A stretch of 64,000 nt of DNA, from positions 186,001 through 250,000 of the forward strand of contig PQWQ01000011.1 in the NCBI GenBank assembly GCA_002943765.1, read 5' to 3'. The number at the start of each line of letters is the position of its first letter. The first letter of the stretch is position 1. The notes beneath the pieces were generated by a model that was given only the letters and a program-made list of their open reading frames with translations, did not search any database and was not told the origin of the DNA. The DNA comes from Psoroptes ovis (taxonomy: Eukaryota; Arthropoda; Arachnida; Sarcoptiformes; Psoroptidae). Both the position numbers and the translations under genes were made by a program. Below are positions 25,705-35,447 of the stretch, in pieces.

Positions 25705-28698
25705 CCTCCCCACCCCTATTTTGAATTCATTAGGATTGTAATAGAGTCTTAATTTTTTCGTATTTACGATTTCTGATTTTTTCTTTGTTGGTTGATTCGT
25801 TCGATTGATTTCAACGTTTTGTTCTGATATAATCGATAAGATTTTATATGGCCCTTCCATGACCGGGGTCAATTTCCCATTATTAGGATGCCAAGCCACT
25901 TCCACCAACACTTCATCACCAACTTTGAAATTTGGTGGTCGATATTTTCTGTCATAAATTTCTTGATTTTTATTATGAAATTGATCACTACGTTCATTTG
26001 CGATTTGTCTGGCTCGTTCAATTGTCGGTTGATCATTAATTGTTAATTGTTCATATGGTACAATCCCATATAAAAGATATGCAGGTGAAAAACCAGTTAT
26101 ATCATGTAATGTATTATTATATTCTTTGATGATTTTGTCCATTAATGTTGTCCATGTTCTGATTTTGATTTGTGGATCATTTATTTTACATCTCAATCTC
26201 TTCATCAATTCTTGATTAGTCCGTTCATTCAAACCATTACATTTCGGGTTTGCCGCTGACGTTAGTAAACGTTTGATGTTGTTACTTTGTAAAAATTTAT
26301 GATATCTTTGTGACAAAAACGCTGGTGCTCGATCGGTCAGAATTTGTTTTACTGGTCCTAAGCTTATAATTTGTTTCACAATTTCTATATATGTTTCAGT
26401 TGATGTCGATGTATGTGGAAAAGCCCACGCATATCTTGTACAATGATCTATCACTAAATGAACCAAATTTTTACGTGAACCATATTTACCTAAACCGCTT
26501 ATTGTATCAATCGATATTAAATCAAATGGTTGATGTGCTGGAGGTAACGTTCCAAGCATTGAATATTTCTTTTCTTTGAATTTTTTATTTTTCTGACAAA
26601 CATCACAGTGTTTTACATAATTACTGATGTCATTGTACAAATTTGACCAATAATATGTCGGCGAAATTGTAGCAATCATTTTCTTTGTACCAATGTGACC
26701 AAAACGCTCATGACTCTCTTGCAAAATTTTAAGTTTCAATGATTCTGGAACAATAATTTTCGTTAGTCCATGTCGATTTCTGACATGCAGTCCATTGATT
26801 TTTTCAAATTTATTAATACCATTCATTTTTTGTTGTTCTCGTTGAATTTCTTCTTTACTTATCAAATTAACCTTGACCATTGATGCTCTTGATAAAGCAT
26901 CTGCTTCATAATTAGTTGACCCTTTCTTATATTTAATTATAAGATCGTACATAGATACACGCAATGACCATCTAAAAAGACGACCCGTTAAATTTTTACA
27001 AGATTTTAACCATTGCAAAGCGGCGTGGTCAGTTACAATTGTGGTCACATTTCCATGAATATAACAATGCCACTTTTTGAGAGCTTCAACAATTGATAAA
27101 CACTCTAATTCAGTAATTGTATAATTTACTTCGTGTTTTTGTAATTTCCTTGAATAATATGCAATTGGCAATTCTTCGTTATTAGAATGTTGTTGTTTGA
27201 TTACAGCGCCAATGCCGGTTTTACTTGCATCACAATAAATGATTGTCGGTAATTCTGGATTGTAAATATTCAAAATTGGATGCTTAGTCAAACTTTCTTT
27301 AAGTTTAATGAATGATCGTTCACATTCATCTGACCAAAACCATGGGCAATCTTTTGCCAATAAATCTGTTAATGGTTTGCGTATGATCGCATGATTATTG
27401 ATATATTTATGATAGACATTTTCCATGCCTAAAAATCGTTGTAATTCTTTAACATTTTTTGGTGTCGGATAATTTTCGATTGATTTAATATTTTCATAAC
27501 TTGGCTGAACACAATTATATGAAATCCGATGACCAAGATAATCAATTTCCTGCATTGCGAAATGACATTTGCTTGGTTTTAGCTTGATATTTTCTTTTTC
27601 ACATGCTAACAATACTCTTGATACATCTTCCAAATGATCATTGAAATTATCACTGAAAATTATTATATCATCAAAATAATTTTCAACATTTTTTAATTTA
27701 TGTTTCATTATGATTTGTCTGATAGCCCTTTGGAAAGTTGCTGGTGCATTTTTTAGTCCGAAAGGCATCACAACCCATTCCAAATGTTGATTATGAGTGG
27801 AAAAAGCGGTTTTTGCGATATCTTCTGGATGCATTTGAATATGCCAATAACCATTTGCAACGTCCAACTTTGAAAAATATTTTTTATTACATAACTTATC
27901 AATGATTTCTTCAATAATTGGAATTGGCTGCTTATCAGTTATTGTGGCATCGTTTAACTTCCTGTAATCAATACACATTCTCGTCTTTCCCTCTCCCTTT
28001 TTCTCCGCCAAAGTAATTGGAAAAGAATATGGAGATGTTGATGGACGAACCAGATTTTGTTTCAACAAATTTTCTATGGTATCATCAATCACCTTTTGTT
28101 CTTTCTGAGACGTGCGATATGGTCTTTGGTAAATCGGAATTTCATTTTTCAATTCAATACGATGATATAGGTGTTTATATTGTCCTACATCACTTTTCGA
28201 TTGTGCAAATGTATTAAATTTGCTAATTGTTTCCATTAATTGTTTTTGTTGATTATTAGTTAACTTTGGATTAATATGGAAACTTTGTTGAATGTTGAAA
28301 CATTTTTTCTTTTCTTTTCTTTTTACTATTTTGCAATTATTGATGGTTAAATCATTTTGTCTCAAATTATTGTTGTTGAGATCCAGATTCAAATCAAATA
28401 ATTGACTGGAATCTAAGCCCAGCAGTAGATCAGTGGTAAGATTTCTGATCACGTGAACTTCAATATTTCTAGTAATCCTTCCAATTTGAAGATTTACACG
28501 TACGCGACCCAATGATTGTGTAATATTGTCGAGTTGACGAATATTAATTTTTGAATTATTAATTATTTGTAATTGCAATTTATTGAATAGGCTTTTAGAA
28601 ATACAAGTAATTTCTGCTCCCGTATCGATAAAAGCTTTGATTGGTTTATTATTAATAATGCAATTAAAATAAATTAAACCATTGGGTCGCTGTCTACG
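25690..28698 (-). CDS. pol: Gypsy-like Pol polyprotein (made by -1 frameshift from Gag)
   Basis: An open frame of about 1002 codons, read in the -1 frame relative to Gag. It has no sensible own ATG near its start, so it is most likely expressed as a Gag-Pol fusion. Numbering from the slip site: aspartic protease with DTGAE at 25; reverse transcriptase with YFDD at 341-344; RNase H starting at a YCDAS motif; integrase zinc-binding segment from about H663, ending CDVCQK; catalytic D731, D789 and E825. It supplies protease, cDNA synthesis and integration. All catalytic motifs are intact. The last codons (GVGRCHAN, stop) are encoded by the polypurine tract and the 3' LTR. Confidence 0.93.
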   Translation of the reverse strand, partial: RRQRPNGLIYFNCIINNKPIKAFIDTGAEITCISKSLFNKLQLQIINNSKINIRQLDNITQSLGRVRVNLQIGRITRNIEVHVIRNLTTDLLLGLDSSQLFDLNLDLNNNNLRQNDLTINNCKIVKRKEKKKCFNIQQSFHINPKLTNNQQKQLMETISKFNTFAQSKSDVGQYKHLYHRIELKNEIPIYQRPYRTSQKEQKVIDDTIENLLKQNLVRPSTSPYSFPITLAEKKGEGKTRMCIDYRKLNDATITDKQPIPIIEEIIDKLCNKKYFSKLDVANGYWHIQMHPEDIAKTAFSTHNQHLEWVVMPFGLKNAPATFQRAIRQIIMKHKLKNVENYFDDIIIFSDNFNDHLEDVSRVLLACEKENIKLKPSKCHFAMQEIDYLGHRISYNCVQPSYENIKSIENYPTPKNVKELQRFLGMENVYHKYINNHAIIRKPLTDLLAKDCPWFWSDECERSFIKLKESLTKHPILNIYNPELPTIIYCDASKTGIGAVIKQQHSNNEELPIAYYSRKLQKHEVNYTITELECLSIVEALKKWHCYIHGNVTTIVTDHAALQWLKSCKNLTGRLFRWSLRVSMYDLIIKYKKGSTNYEADALSRASMVKVNLISKEEIQREQQKMNGINKFEKINGLHVRNRHGLTKIIVPESLKLKILQESHERFGHIGTKKMIATISPTYYWSNLYNDISNYVKHCDVCQKNKKFKEKKYSMLGTLPPAHQPFDLISIDTISGLGKYGSRKNLVHLVIDHCTRYAWAFPHTSTSTETYIEIVKQIISLGPVKQILTDRAPAFLSQRYHKFLQSNNIKRLLTSAANPKCNGLNERTNQELMKRLRCKINDPQIKIRTWTTLMDKIIKEYNNTLHDITGFSPAYLLYGIVPYEQLTINDQPTIERARQIANERSDQFHNKNQEIYDRKYRPPNFKVGDEVLVEVAWHPNNGKLTPVMEGPYKILSIISEQNVEINRTNQPTKKKSEIVNTKKLRLYYNPNEFKIGVGRCHAN
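25705..25717 (-). other. Polypurine tract of gypsy-like element
   Basis: On the minus strand AGGGGTGGGGAGG directly precedes the 3' LTR (TGTCACGCC). This is a strong plus-strand priming tract, and is also translated as the end of Pol. Confidence 0.85.
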
Positions 28699-29783
28699 TT
28701 TTTTGTCGAAGTTTGGACTGTAATTTTTTGATCATTCACACATATAACTTCAGCATGACGGCCACCACATCTTTTACATTTGTATCTGGATCGACACGTT
28801 TCCATTGAATGATTATTTCTCAAACATAAAAAACATAATCGATGTTTTCTAGCCATATCTCGGCGAATCTTATTGTTTAGATTATTAGCATTACAAAAAA
28901 TGGTTCTGTGATTGCCTTTGCAAAAAATACAGCTAGAAGGCATCGAATAATTGACCATTTTTTCTTTTACTGGCAAATTTAATGAAATGTGATTGTTGAC
29001 AGATTTTTCAAAATATCTAATAAGCTGTTCACAAGTTTCACCATTATCCACAGCATTTTTAGAATACCATTTTGACAAAAAAGCTGGTCTAATTATTCGT
29101 TCCACAGTGACTTTGTCTATATTATGGTCAATTACTTGTTGATATAAATTTGTCATTTCATCTACTGTTTGTTGCATCTGGTCAATATCATTTTCATTTA
29201 CCATTGGAACTGAATTAATTGCATGAAGTATTTTATTCAATATACGATCATGATTACGATATCTGTTTTCCAATCGTTCTTTGGCCATTTGATAATTAGT
29301 CTCAGTTTCGGCTAGTTCATTAACCAATTTTGCTGGTTCATCTTTCAATAATGATTTCAATATGAAAAATTTTTCAACTGACGACAAATTTTGATCTCTG
29401 TCAACAACGTTGACAAATTCTCGATAAAATCTATTAAAATGTAATATTTCTCCATCAAAATTTGGCAAGAAACGTTTCTGATATTGCACGTGGTGGTTGC
29501 CATATTGTTCGTTTGATTCTGTTAACGTCGTTACTGGTGTTGGCTGGAAATATTCTAATAATAATTTACATTTATCCACATATTCTTCATCTTTTTCATT
29601 GTAACTAACTCCATTTCCAACTAGTTCTTCGTTAATATCCACCAATTCAACAATTAATGTCTTGACTTCATCTTGCTTGTCTTTCTTTAATAGATTAAGA
29701 TAAGCATGATTTGCATAAACTGTAATTTTTTGTTGCAAATTACTTTTTTGCGATAAAAGTCGATTAATTTTCTCAACTTCCAT
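28674..29783 (-). CDS. gag: Gypsy-like element Gag (DUF1759 type, three zinc knuckles)
   Basis: 369-aa structural protein that would form the particle and bind RNA; ATG at 29783. The N-terminal ~80 residues are Lys/Glu-rich and helical-looking. Residues ~105-260 resemble DUF1759, with a core of FDGEILHFNRFYREF then LKSLLKDEPAKLV, a Gag family best known from BEL/Pao elements. The C-terminus has three consecutive Cys/His knuckles (CIFCKGNH..C, CFLCLRNNH..C, CKRCGGRH..C). Eight codons before its stop the slippery heptamer A AAA AAC allows -1 shifting into Pol. A Pao-like Gag joined to a gypsy-like Pol is unusual. Confidence 0.9.
   Translation of the reverse strand: MEVEKINRLLSQKSNLQQKITVYANHAYLNLLKKDKQDEVKTLIVELVDINEELVGNGVSYNEKDEEYVDKCKLLLEYFQPTPVTTLTESNEQYGNHHVQYQKRFLPNFDGEILHFNRFYREFVNVVDRDQNLSSVEKFFILKSLLKDEPAKLVNELAETETNYQMAKERLENRYRNHDRILNKILHAINSVPMVNENDIDQMQQTVDEMTNLYQQVIDHNIDKVTVERIIRPAFLSKWYSKNAVDNGETCEQLIRYFEKSVNNHISLNLPVKEKMVNYSMPSSCIFCKGNHRTIFCNANNLNNKIRRDMARKHRLCFLCLRNNHSMETCRSRYKCKRCGGRHAEVICVNDQKITVQTSTKNVDSDPMV
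28698..28704 (-). promoter_or_regulatory. -1 ribosomal frameshift slippery site (gag/pol)
   Basis: The minus strand reads ACA AAA AAC in the Gag frame, i.e. the heptamer A AAA AAC, a perfect X XXY YYZ site. A -1 slip moves the ribosome into the frame that reads CGT AGA CAG CGA CCC AAT, which stays open through protease and the rest of Pol. Gag would otherwise stop at 28674. I did not find an obvious downstream pseudoknot by eye. Confidence 0.8.
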
Positions 29784-29807
29784 TTCAAAGAAAATCCTGT
29801 TGGCTTA

Positions 29808-29913
29808 TGTCAACGTTAGAATTTTATTATACAATTTAACATTCTATATATAATCATAAAATATATTAAATTAACAACAATTGATTCAATATATTAATTT
29901 AATTGGCGTGACA
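29808..29913 (-). repeat. 5' LTR of gypsy-like element
   Basis: 106 bp, matching the 3' LTR apart from a one-base deletion in an A run. The internal sequence that follows on the minus strand begins TAAGCCAACAGG, not a conventional TGG-starting primer-binding site. Confidence 0.9.
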
Positions 29914-30267
29914 ATCATATATTTATAAAAAAAAAACAAATGATAACAAAAATGACAAATGATAATAATGAAAGAAAATATTTTATAAAATATTGTACGT
30001 GATTGCTTACAAATAAGAAGAAAAAATTATGAATGAGTTTTTTTTTGCAAAGACAATGAAAAATGATTAATAATGAATTATGATAAAATTTTGAAACTTT
30101 TGAAATGATGGAAATAAAAGAAAAATTCATGAAAAAACAAAGAATTTCTACCAAGAATTTTCTTCTCGGTTTTTTCTTAATACAAAATTGAAATTCATTA
30201 ATGTTCTCTTCGAAGAGTCCCTGAAACCTGAATCCCTGGAATGTGTCGATGAATATAATTAATGTAA

Positions 30268-30295
30268 AATTAATTGATTAATTAATCAATTAATT
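30268..30295. repeat. 28-bp perfect palindrome with ATTA cores
   Basis: A perfect inverted repeat centred between 30281 and 30282, built from TTAATTGATTAA half-sites. It carries several TAAT/ATTA homeodomain-type cores. No gene lies near it. It could be a regulatory site, a cruciform-forming sequence or chance in A/T-rich DNA. Confidence 0.6.
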
Positions 30296-33200
30296 CTGTA
30301 AAACGATTCTACAATGGAATCCTATTTCGAGTACATCAGAAAAATTGAATAAAATATAATAAAAATTATCATGAAAATGCAATGAGAAAACGTGTCAAGA
30401 TTAAATTAAATAAAATTTTTTGAAATGGTTGAAAATTGATTAATTTGAAAATTTTTCATCTTATTTAATTAATCTTTGTATCATTATCTTTAATGAAATT
30501 GTTTTACTTAAAATTTTTGAATTAATTAATCGTTAATTATTTAATTTAATTGTCTACATGCACGATTTTTATTTTGGGAAATTTTGTTTTTTATCTTTTC
30601 TTCAAAAAATTCTTGGAATTTTTCTTAAAATTCTCGTTTGAATCCTGTCTGTTTATGTGGGTGGGATGTTTCTTTGAATTTTTGCGTGGGTAATGAGTCT
30701 TTTTGAGTAGTTTTTGGTTTCAAAATAATTCAAGATATTCATTAAATCTCACTACAAGCATTGAGCACGTTTTTCTAGAACATTAATTTTTGATGCGATA
30801 ATTTTTGATTATAATCATGATAATAATTCCTAAAAAAGTAATGTCATAATTATGAAAATGGGTTTGAAATGAGTAAATTGAAGAATTAGAAAATATTTCT
30901 TGAATGTTTTTTAAATAAATTGAATTTATTTATTTTTATTGAATTATTCGAGAAAAAACAATGGAAAATAATCGTAAATCTTCATGAATGATGGCTGCAA
31001 TTTTTCTTTTTCAATATAAATCATGATATCCTTAAATAATCATTTCCTTGAATGATCAATTCTCGATCAATCTTGATACGATACATCTGTGAAATGCCAA
31101 AGTTAAAAAAATAAATAAATAAATTTGCCATTTTAAATCTTTGAAACAATTGAAATTCAGACATTCATCATCATCATTATTATCACTACATTATTGATTG
31201 ACTGTGTTCAATTCATTCAAATTCAACTATTTTGCTTTTTTAACATTATTTCAATTGGTCATCCACATCATCATCATCATCATCATCATCATAATCATAT
31301 ATGATTTTTTGAAAAAATATGAAGAAAACTTTTTGATGATAATATAAAAATATTCATAGACAAAAATAAAAAATAGGCCAATTTGAAACCAGAAATGACA
31401 AAAAAAATTGATCATCTCATTTGCATAATGGCCATTTGATTATTATGAATTTTTTTTTATGATTGTTTCTGGTTCGTTGATGCCGATCATTTTCAGCAAC
31501 TTTTTTTGATATGATATGATGAGTATCCATCATATGTTTATGATATTTTTCATTTTCATGCAGTCATAGGACAAACAAAACAAATAATGAATTCAATTCC
31601 GATGAGAATACATGCGAAAAAATGTATATTAAAAATGAATTCATCAATTTTTTTTTTCTTTATATCAAAATATTGATAATTCTATGGTACAATAATGACA
31701 TTATTGAATGTGATGAATCACATATGACCATTGTACTAATTATTGATATACGGAAATATATGATAAAATGGGTTTTATTGCAATTTTTTTTTGTATGAGA
31801 TAATTCATAAGTATATGCTCATCATTTATTATCTGTTTTTTTAGAATGTATAATCATAATTATATCATGTCATCAAACGAGCATTATATTGTTTGAAAAT
31901 ATAGAAATGTCCATTTGTGTGCTGAAAACGAATTCCAATTTCCCGATTTTCATCATACGAAAACTTTGTGTGTATTTAAAATGTGTGGCAATGTTCAGAA
32001 AAAAAAATGAGAAAGTAAACTCATATATTTCAAAGTAAACATGAAGAATTTTTCAAAATTTTGTAATATCTTCCATGAATCATAAAATTATTTTCTTTCG
32101 TGTTCGATCATCGAAAGGTGAATATAAATGAAAATAAAAATGAACAATAATGAAAACAAAGTAAAATTATTGAAACTATGGCCATTGTATGAGAATCGTA
32201 ATTCAATCTTCGATGATCATGATGATCAAATGTATCATATTTTCTCATCATTCATCATCATTATTACACATTTTTAACAATTTATTGAGAGCAAGAGAGA
32301 AAAATGAGCCAAAAAAAAAAAAAAATTGAAAATTTCAAATTAAACATATATGAACAAGACATGAAATAATCTAATCAAAACGGAATTTTTACAATTTTCA
32401 TGATGATAATGATAATGATGATGATGATGATCGCTTAATATAATTTTATCATAACTTTAATAAATTATCTTCAACATATTCCATGTTGATTCAATAGCAA
32501 TTTAACAATATGATTCATGATTCAAAAAAAAAAAAAAAAAAAAAAACGGAAAGCAGAATAATGTACTTTACACAACACTAAATAATAATGATGATAATAA
32601 TTTGATATTAATGAAAATGTAAACACTTTGTTTGTTTATTTTTGTTTATTATATGAAAATTTAATATATTTATTCTCATACCATTTATCTTTATTCTGTT
32701 TAAATTACATAGAATAAGAATAAAACAGAATTATACATTGAAAAATTCATTTAAATTTTCCGTTTTATTTATTTCTCATTTATTTATTTTTATTTCACAA
32801 ATTTTCTCTAATTTTTTGCGAATCTAAATGAATTTCCTCAGAAAGTGTTGATCAAATGAGTGCGAAAAAATTTAATGTGTTGAAAAATGAATAAGAAATG
32901 GATATGAAAAAAGATTGAAATTTAAAATAAAATTTAAATTCTTTTATTTTTTGAATTTTAGCCGAAATGGAAAAAATTCCATTTGCTTTCAGGCTACATG
33001 CGATCATATAATAGCATTCAAACAAATGAAAAAATTTTAAGAAAAAATTTCAAAATTTCCAAAATATCAAAGATAATACAAGCATTTCTTGGGCCAAGTT
33101 TTATTTTTTTCAAGAAAAATTTTGGAAAAAATTATTTTATTTTTCGGGTTGAAAAGGATACACACAGTATGGATGCAATGAGCGAGACATTTATATTTAT

Positions 33201-35410
33201 ATCTCGTACAGCTCTCAACGATGATGTTCAGCCATTCGATATTATGATGATAATTTCATCATTTTAAGATAAAAAATGATCATGATGAATTCACAAACAT
33301 CTGTTCACATAAATTTATCTGAAATTCATCCATGTTTCAATGTTTATCAATGATTGAAATTCAATCAGATTAAATTTTTTTTGTTTTAAACAATTTCCCA
33401 AAAATTTGGCTCGAAATTTGGTTCAAAATTTTCAGCCAAATTTTGCATTATCTCTTATCATGATTATGGTTATATTATTTTTGGATTATAATTTTTTTTA
33501 AATAATGAATTTAAAACTAGAATTTTCAATTATAAATTATCATCATTTTAGATGGAACATGCATCTAATTTCATCATTCATTTATTTTAAATGAATATTA
33601 TTCAATTCTAAATGTGTGTTGGGGGAATCAAGCGATGGGTGTGTGTGTGTGTGTTTGCTTCTGCATATGAAACATTATTAACAACCAGTAAATTGATGTT
33701 GATAATAATAATAATAAAGAGAATATTTTCTCCATTTTCATTCAAACAAAAAAACGAAATGAAAATTGTCTAATTTGTATTTGTACGTTTATATGCATGT
33801 ATGTGTGTGTGTTTGCTATCTATTTATATCCAGGAAAAATATTTTCCATCATTATTTCAATATTTTTTGATGATTTGAAACACACAGCAAAGCAATGAGA
33901 GAAAATGATTTCACAAAACTTTTCTATTTATTCACTTTTTTTTGTTTTTTTATTTTTTTTCCATTTAATTTCAAAGGCAAATGATGATGATGATGATAAT
34001 AGTCACACACTTTTCGTTGAAATGTTTCATTTTCATTTCCTTACCCAAAGAAAATGGAAATATATCTTTCATTCATTTTGGAAATAAATTAAAAAAAGGA
34101 AATATTTTTCCATTATTTCGATTTCGGTTCACACATCAAATATGTGTTGATGTTTCAAAAAAAAAAAAAAAAATATTTAATATTTATGAGTAAAAGATAA
34201 CAGAAAAATGAAATTCTTTCGCTGTATTTTATCAGGTTCTTTTCATATTCACTTGGGCAAAAAAAAATTCTTAAATATTTAAATTTTTGCCGAACAAAAA
34301 AATTTGAAAAAATGAAAAGATTGCCAAAACATGCTGACAATTGTTGAGCCAAACATAACTCAACATTGATTGTACATTGTTGATGTGTCAAAATGCACAT
34401 GAATGTCCTTGAGAGCCATGAGTCACAAAGTCCTTTGTGATCAACCAATTCAAAACAAACCCTACCGCGCATAATTCTTTATGATGCGCTCAGTGTGTGC
34501 CGTCGAAAAACTAGCGAAATAATAAATAGGGCAGACTTTTTTCAAAATAATCATTTGATAAAATCGTAATCGTATTTGTATTCTTGATATTTGTTCATAT
34601 TTTTTTTTATTTTGGCATTGTTTTTTGATGCAAAATTATGAGATGTTCACATTTTTTCCTTGACATTTCTTGATGATAAGAATGACAATAATTTCATTTT
34701 GCAAAAATATATTCATTGTTGGCCTCGTTTTCTAGTTTATTTGTTGTATCAAATGAAATAAAAATGGAATAAATGGAATCTTGATTCATTCAAAAAAATA
34801 GAAAAATCTGATTACTCTCATCATTGTCGTCAGTGTCACTGCAGTCAATGTTTGTATGACTGTAATCGTATTATCAATTTGATAATATTTGAATTTTTTT
34901 TAGAATATTTGAAAATTTAGATAAAGGAATTGAATATTGAATCTTATTTTTATAGTAAATGTAACTGAGTGCTAGGTGCTTGCATTATTCATGATAGAAA
35001 AATATTCAAATATAAAAGTCAAACTAAAAGTTTTCGAACCTATTAAATTCCATCAAAATGATGATGATTACTGATTCAAACATCATCATCATCAACGAAA
35101 ATAATAATTTACGCAAATGATTTTCACGTTGACGGATGTGTGTTTGTGTGATTGAATATTATTGGATTCAATTTGAAAGGAAAAACTTTTGTTTTCAATT
35201 TCGAATAATAATAATAATACTAAAAATAATGATAATGAAAATCGATTTGAAATAAATTGTAATGATTTGGTTTGATTTGATCTATAGATTTTTTCATTTA
35301 TCGAATATAAAGCAATTTCCAATTTCTAATTTGAAAATTATTAATGAATTGAATTGAACAATGATGGTTCATTTGAATTAATTTCATCTTGTTTGACTTA
35401 TCAAGTCTGT

Positions 35411-35412
<2 letters not shown>

Positions 35413-35446
<34 letters not shown>
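35413..35446. repeat. 34-bp homopolymeric T tract
   Basis: 34 consecutive T residues, the longest mononucleotide run in the window. It could be an old retroposed poly(A) tail in minus orientation, but no recognisable retroposed body adjoins it. Confidence 0.8.

Positions 35447-35447
<1 letters not shown>

Larger units (their letters stand above)
25598..29913 (-). mobile_element. Ty3/gypsy-like LTR retrotransposon
   Basis: A 4316-bp element on the minus strand. LTRs are unusually short: 106 bp (29808-29913, 5' LTR) and 107 bp (25598-25704, 3' LTR), differing by one A. They start TGTCACGCC and end TTGACA. A 4-bp target duplication ATCA lies at 25594-25597 and 29914-29917. Gag (28674-29783) and Pol (25690-28698) are both intact, joined by a -1 slippery site, and there is no env. 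A purine tract (25705-25717) abuts the 3' LTR. Pol domain order (protease-RT-RNase H-integrase) and a D-57-D-35-E integrase place it with Ty3/gypsy. Near-identical LTRs and open frames indicate a recent insertion. Confidence 0.94.

Noticed and set aside
34340..34530. Possible gene or RNA in a slightly GC-richer patch with a short hairpin
   Set aside because: The 8-bp hairpin is small, and no coding, tRNA or snRNA pattern could be recognised.
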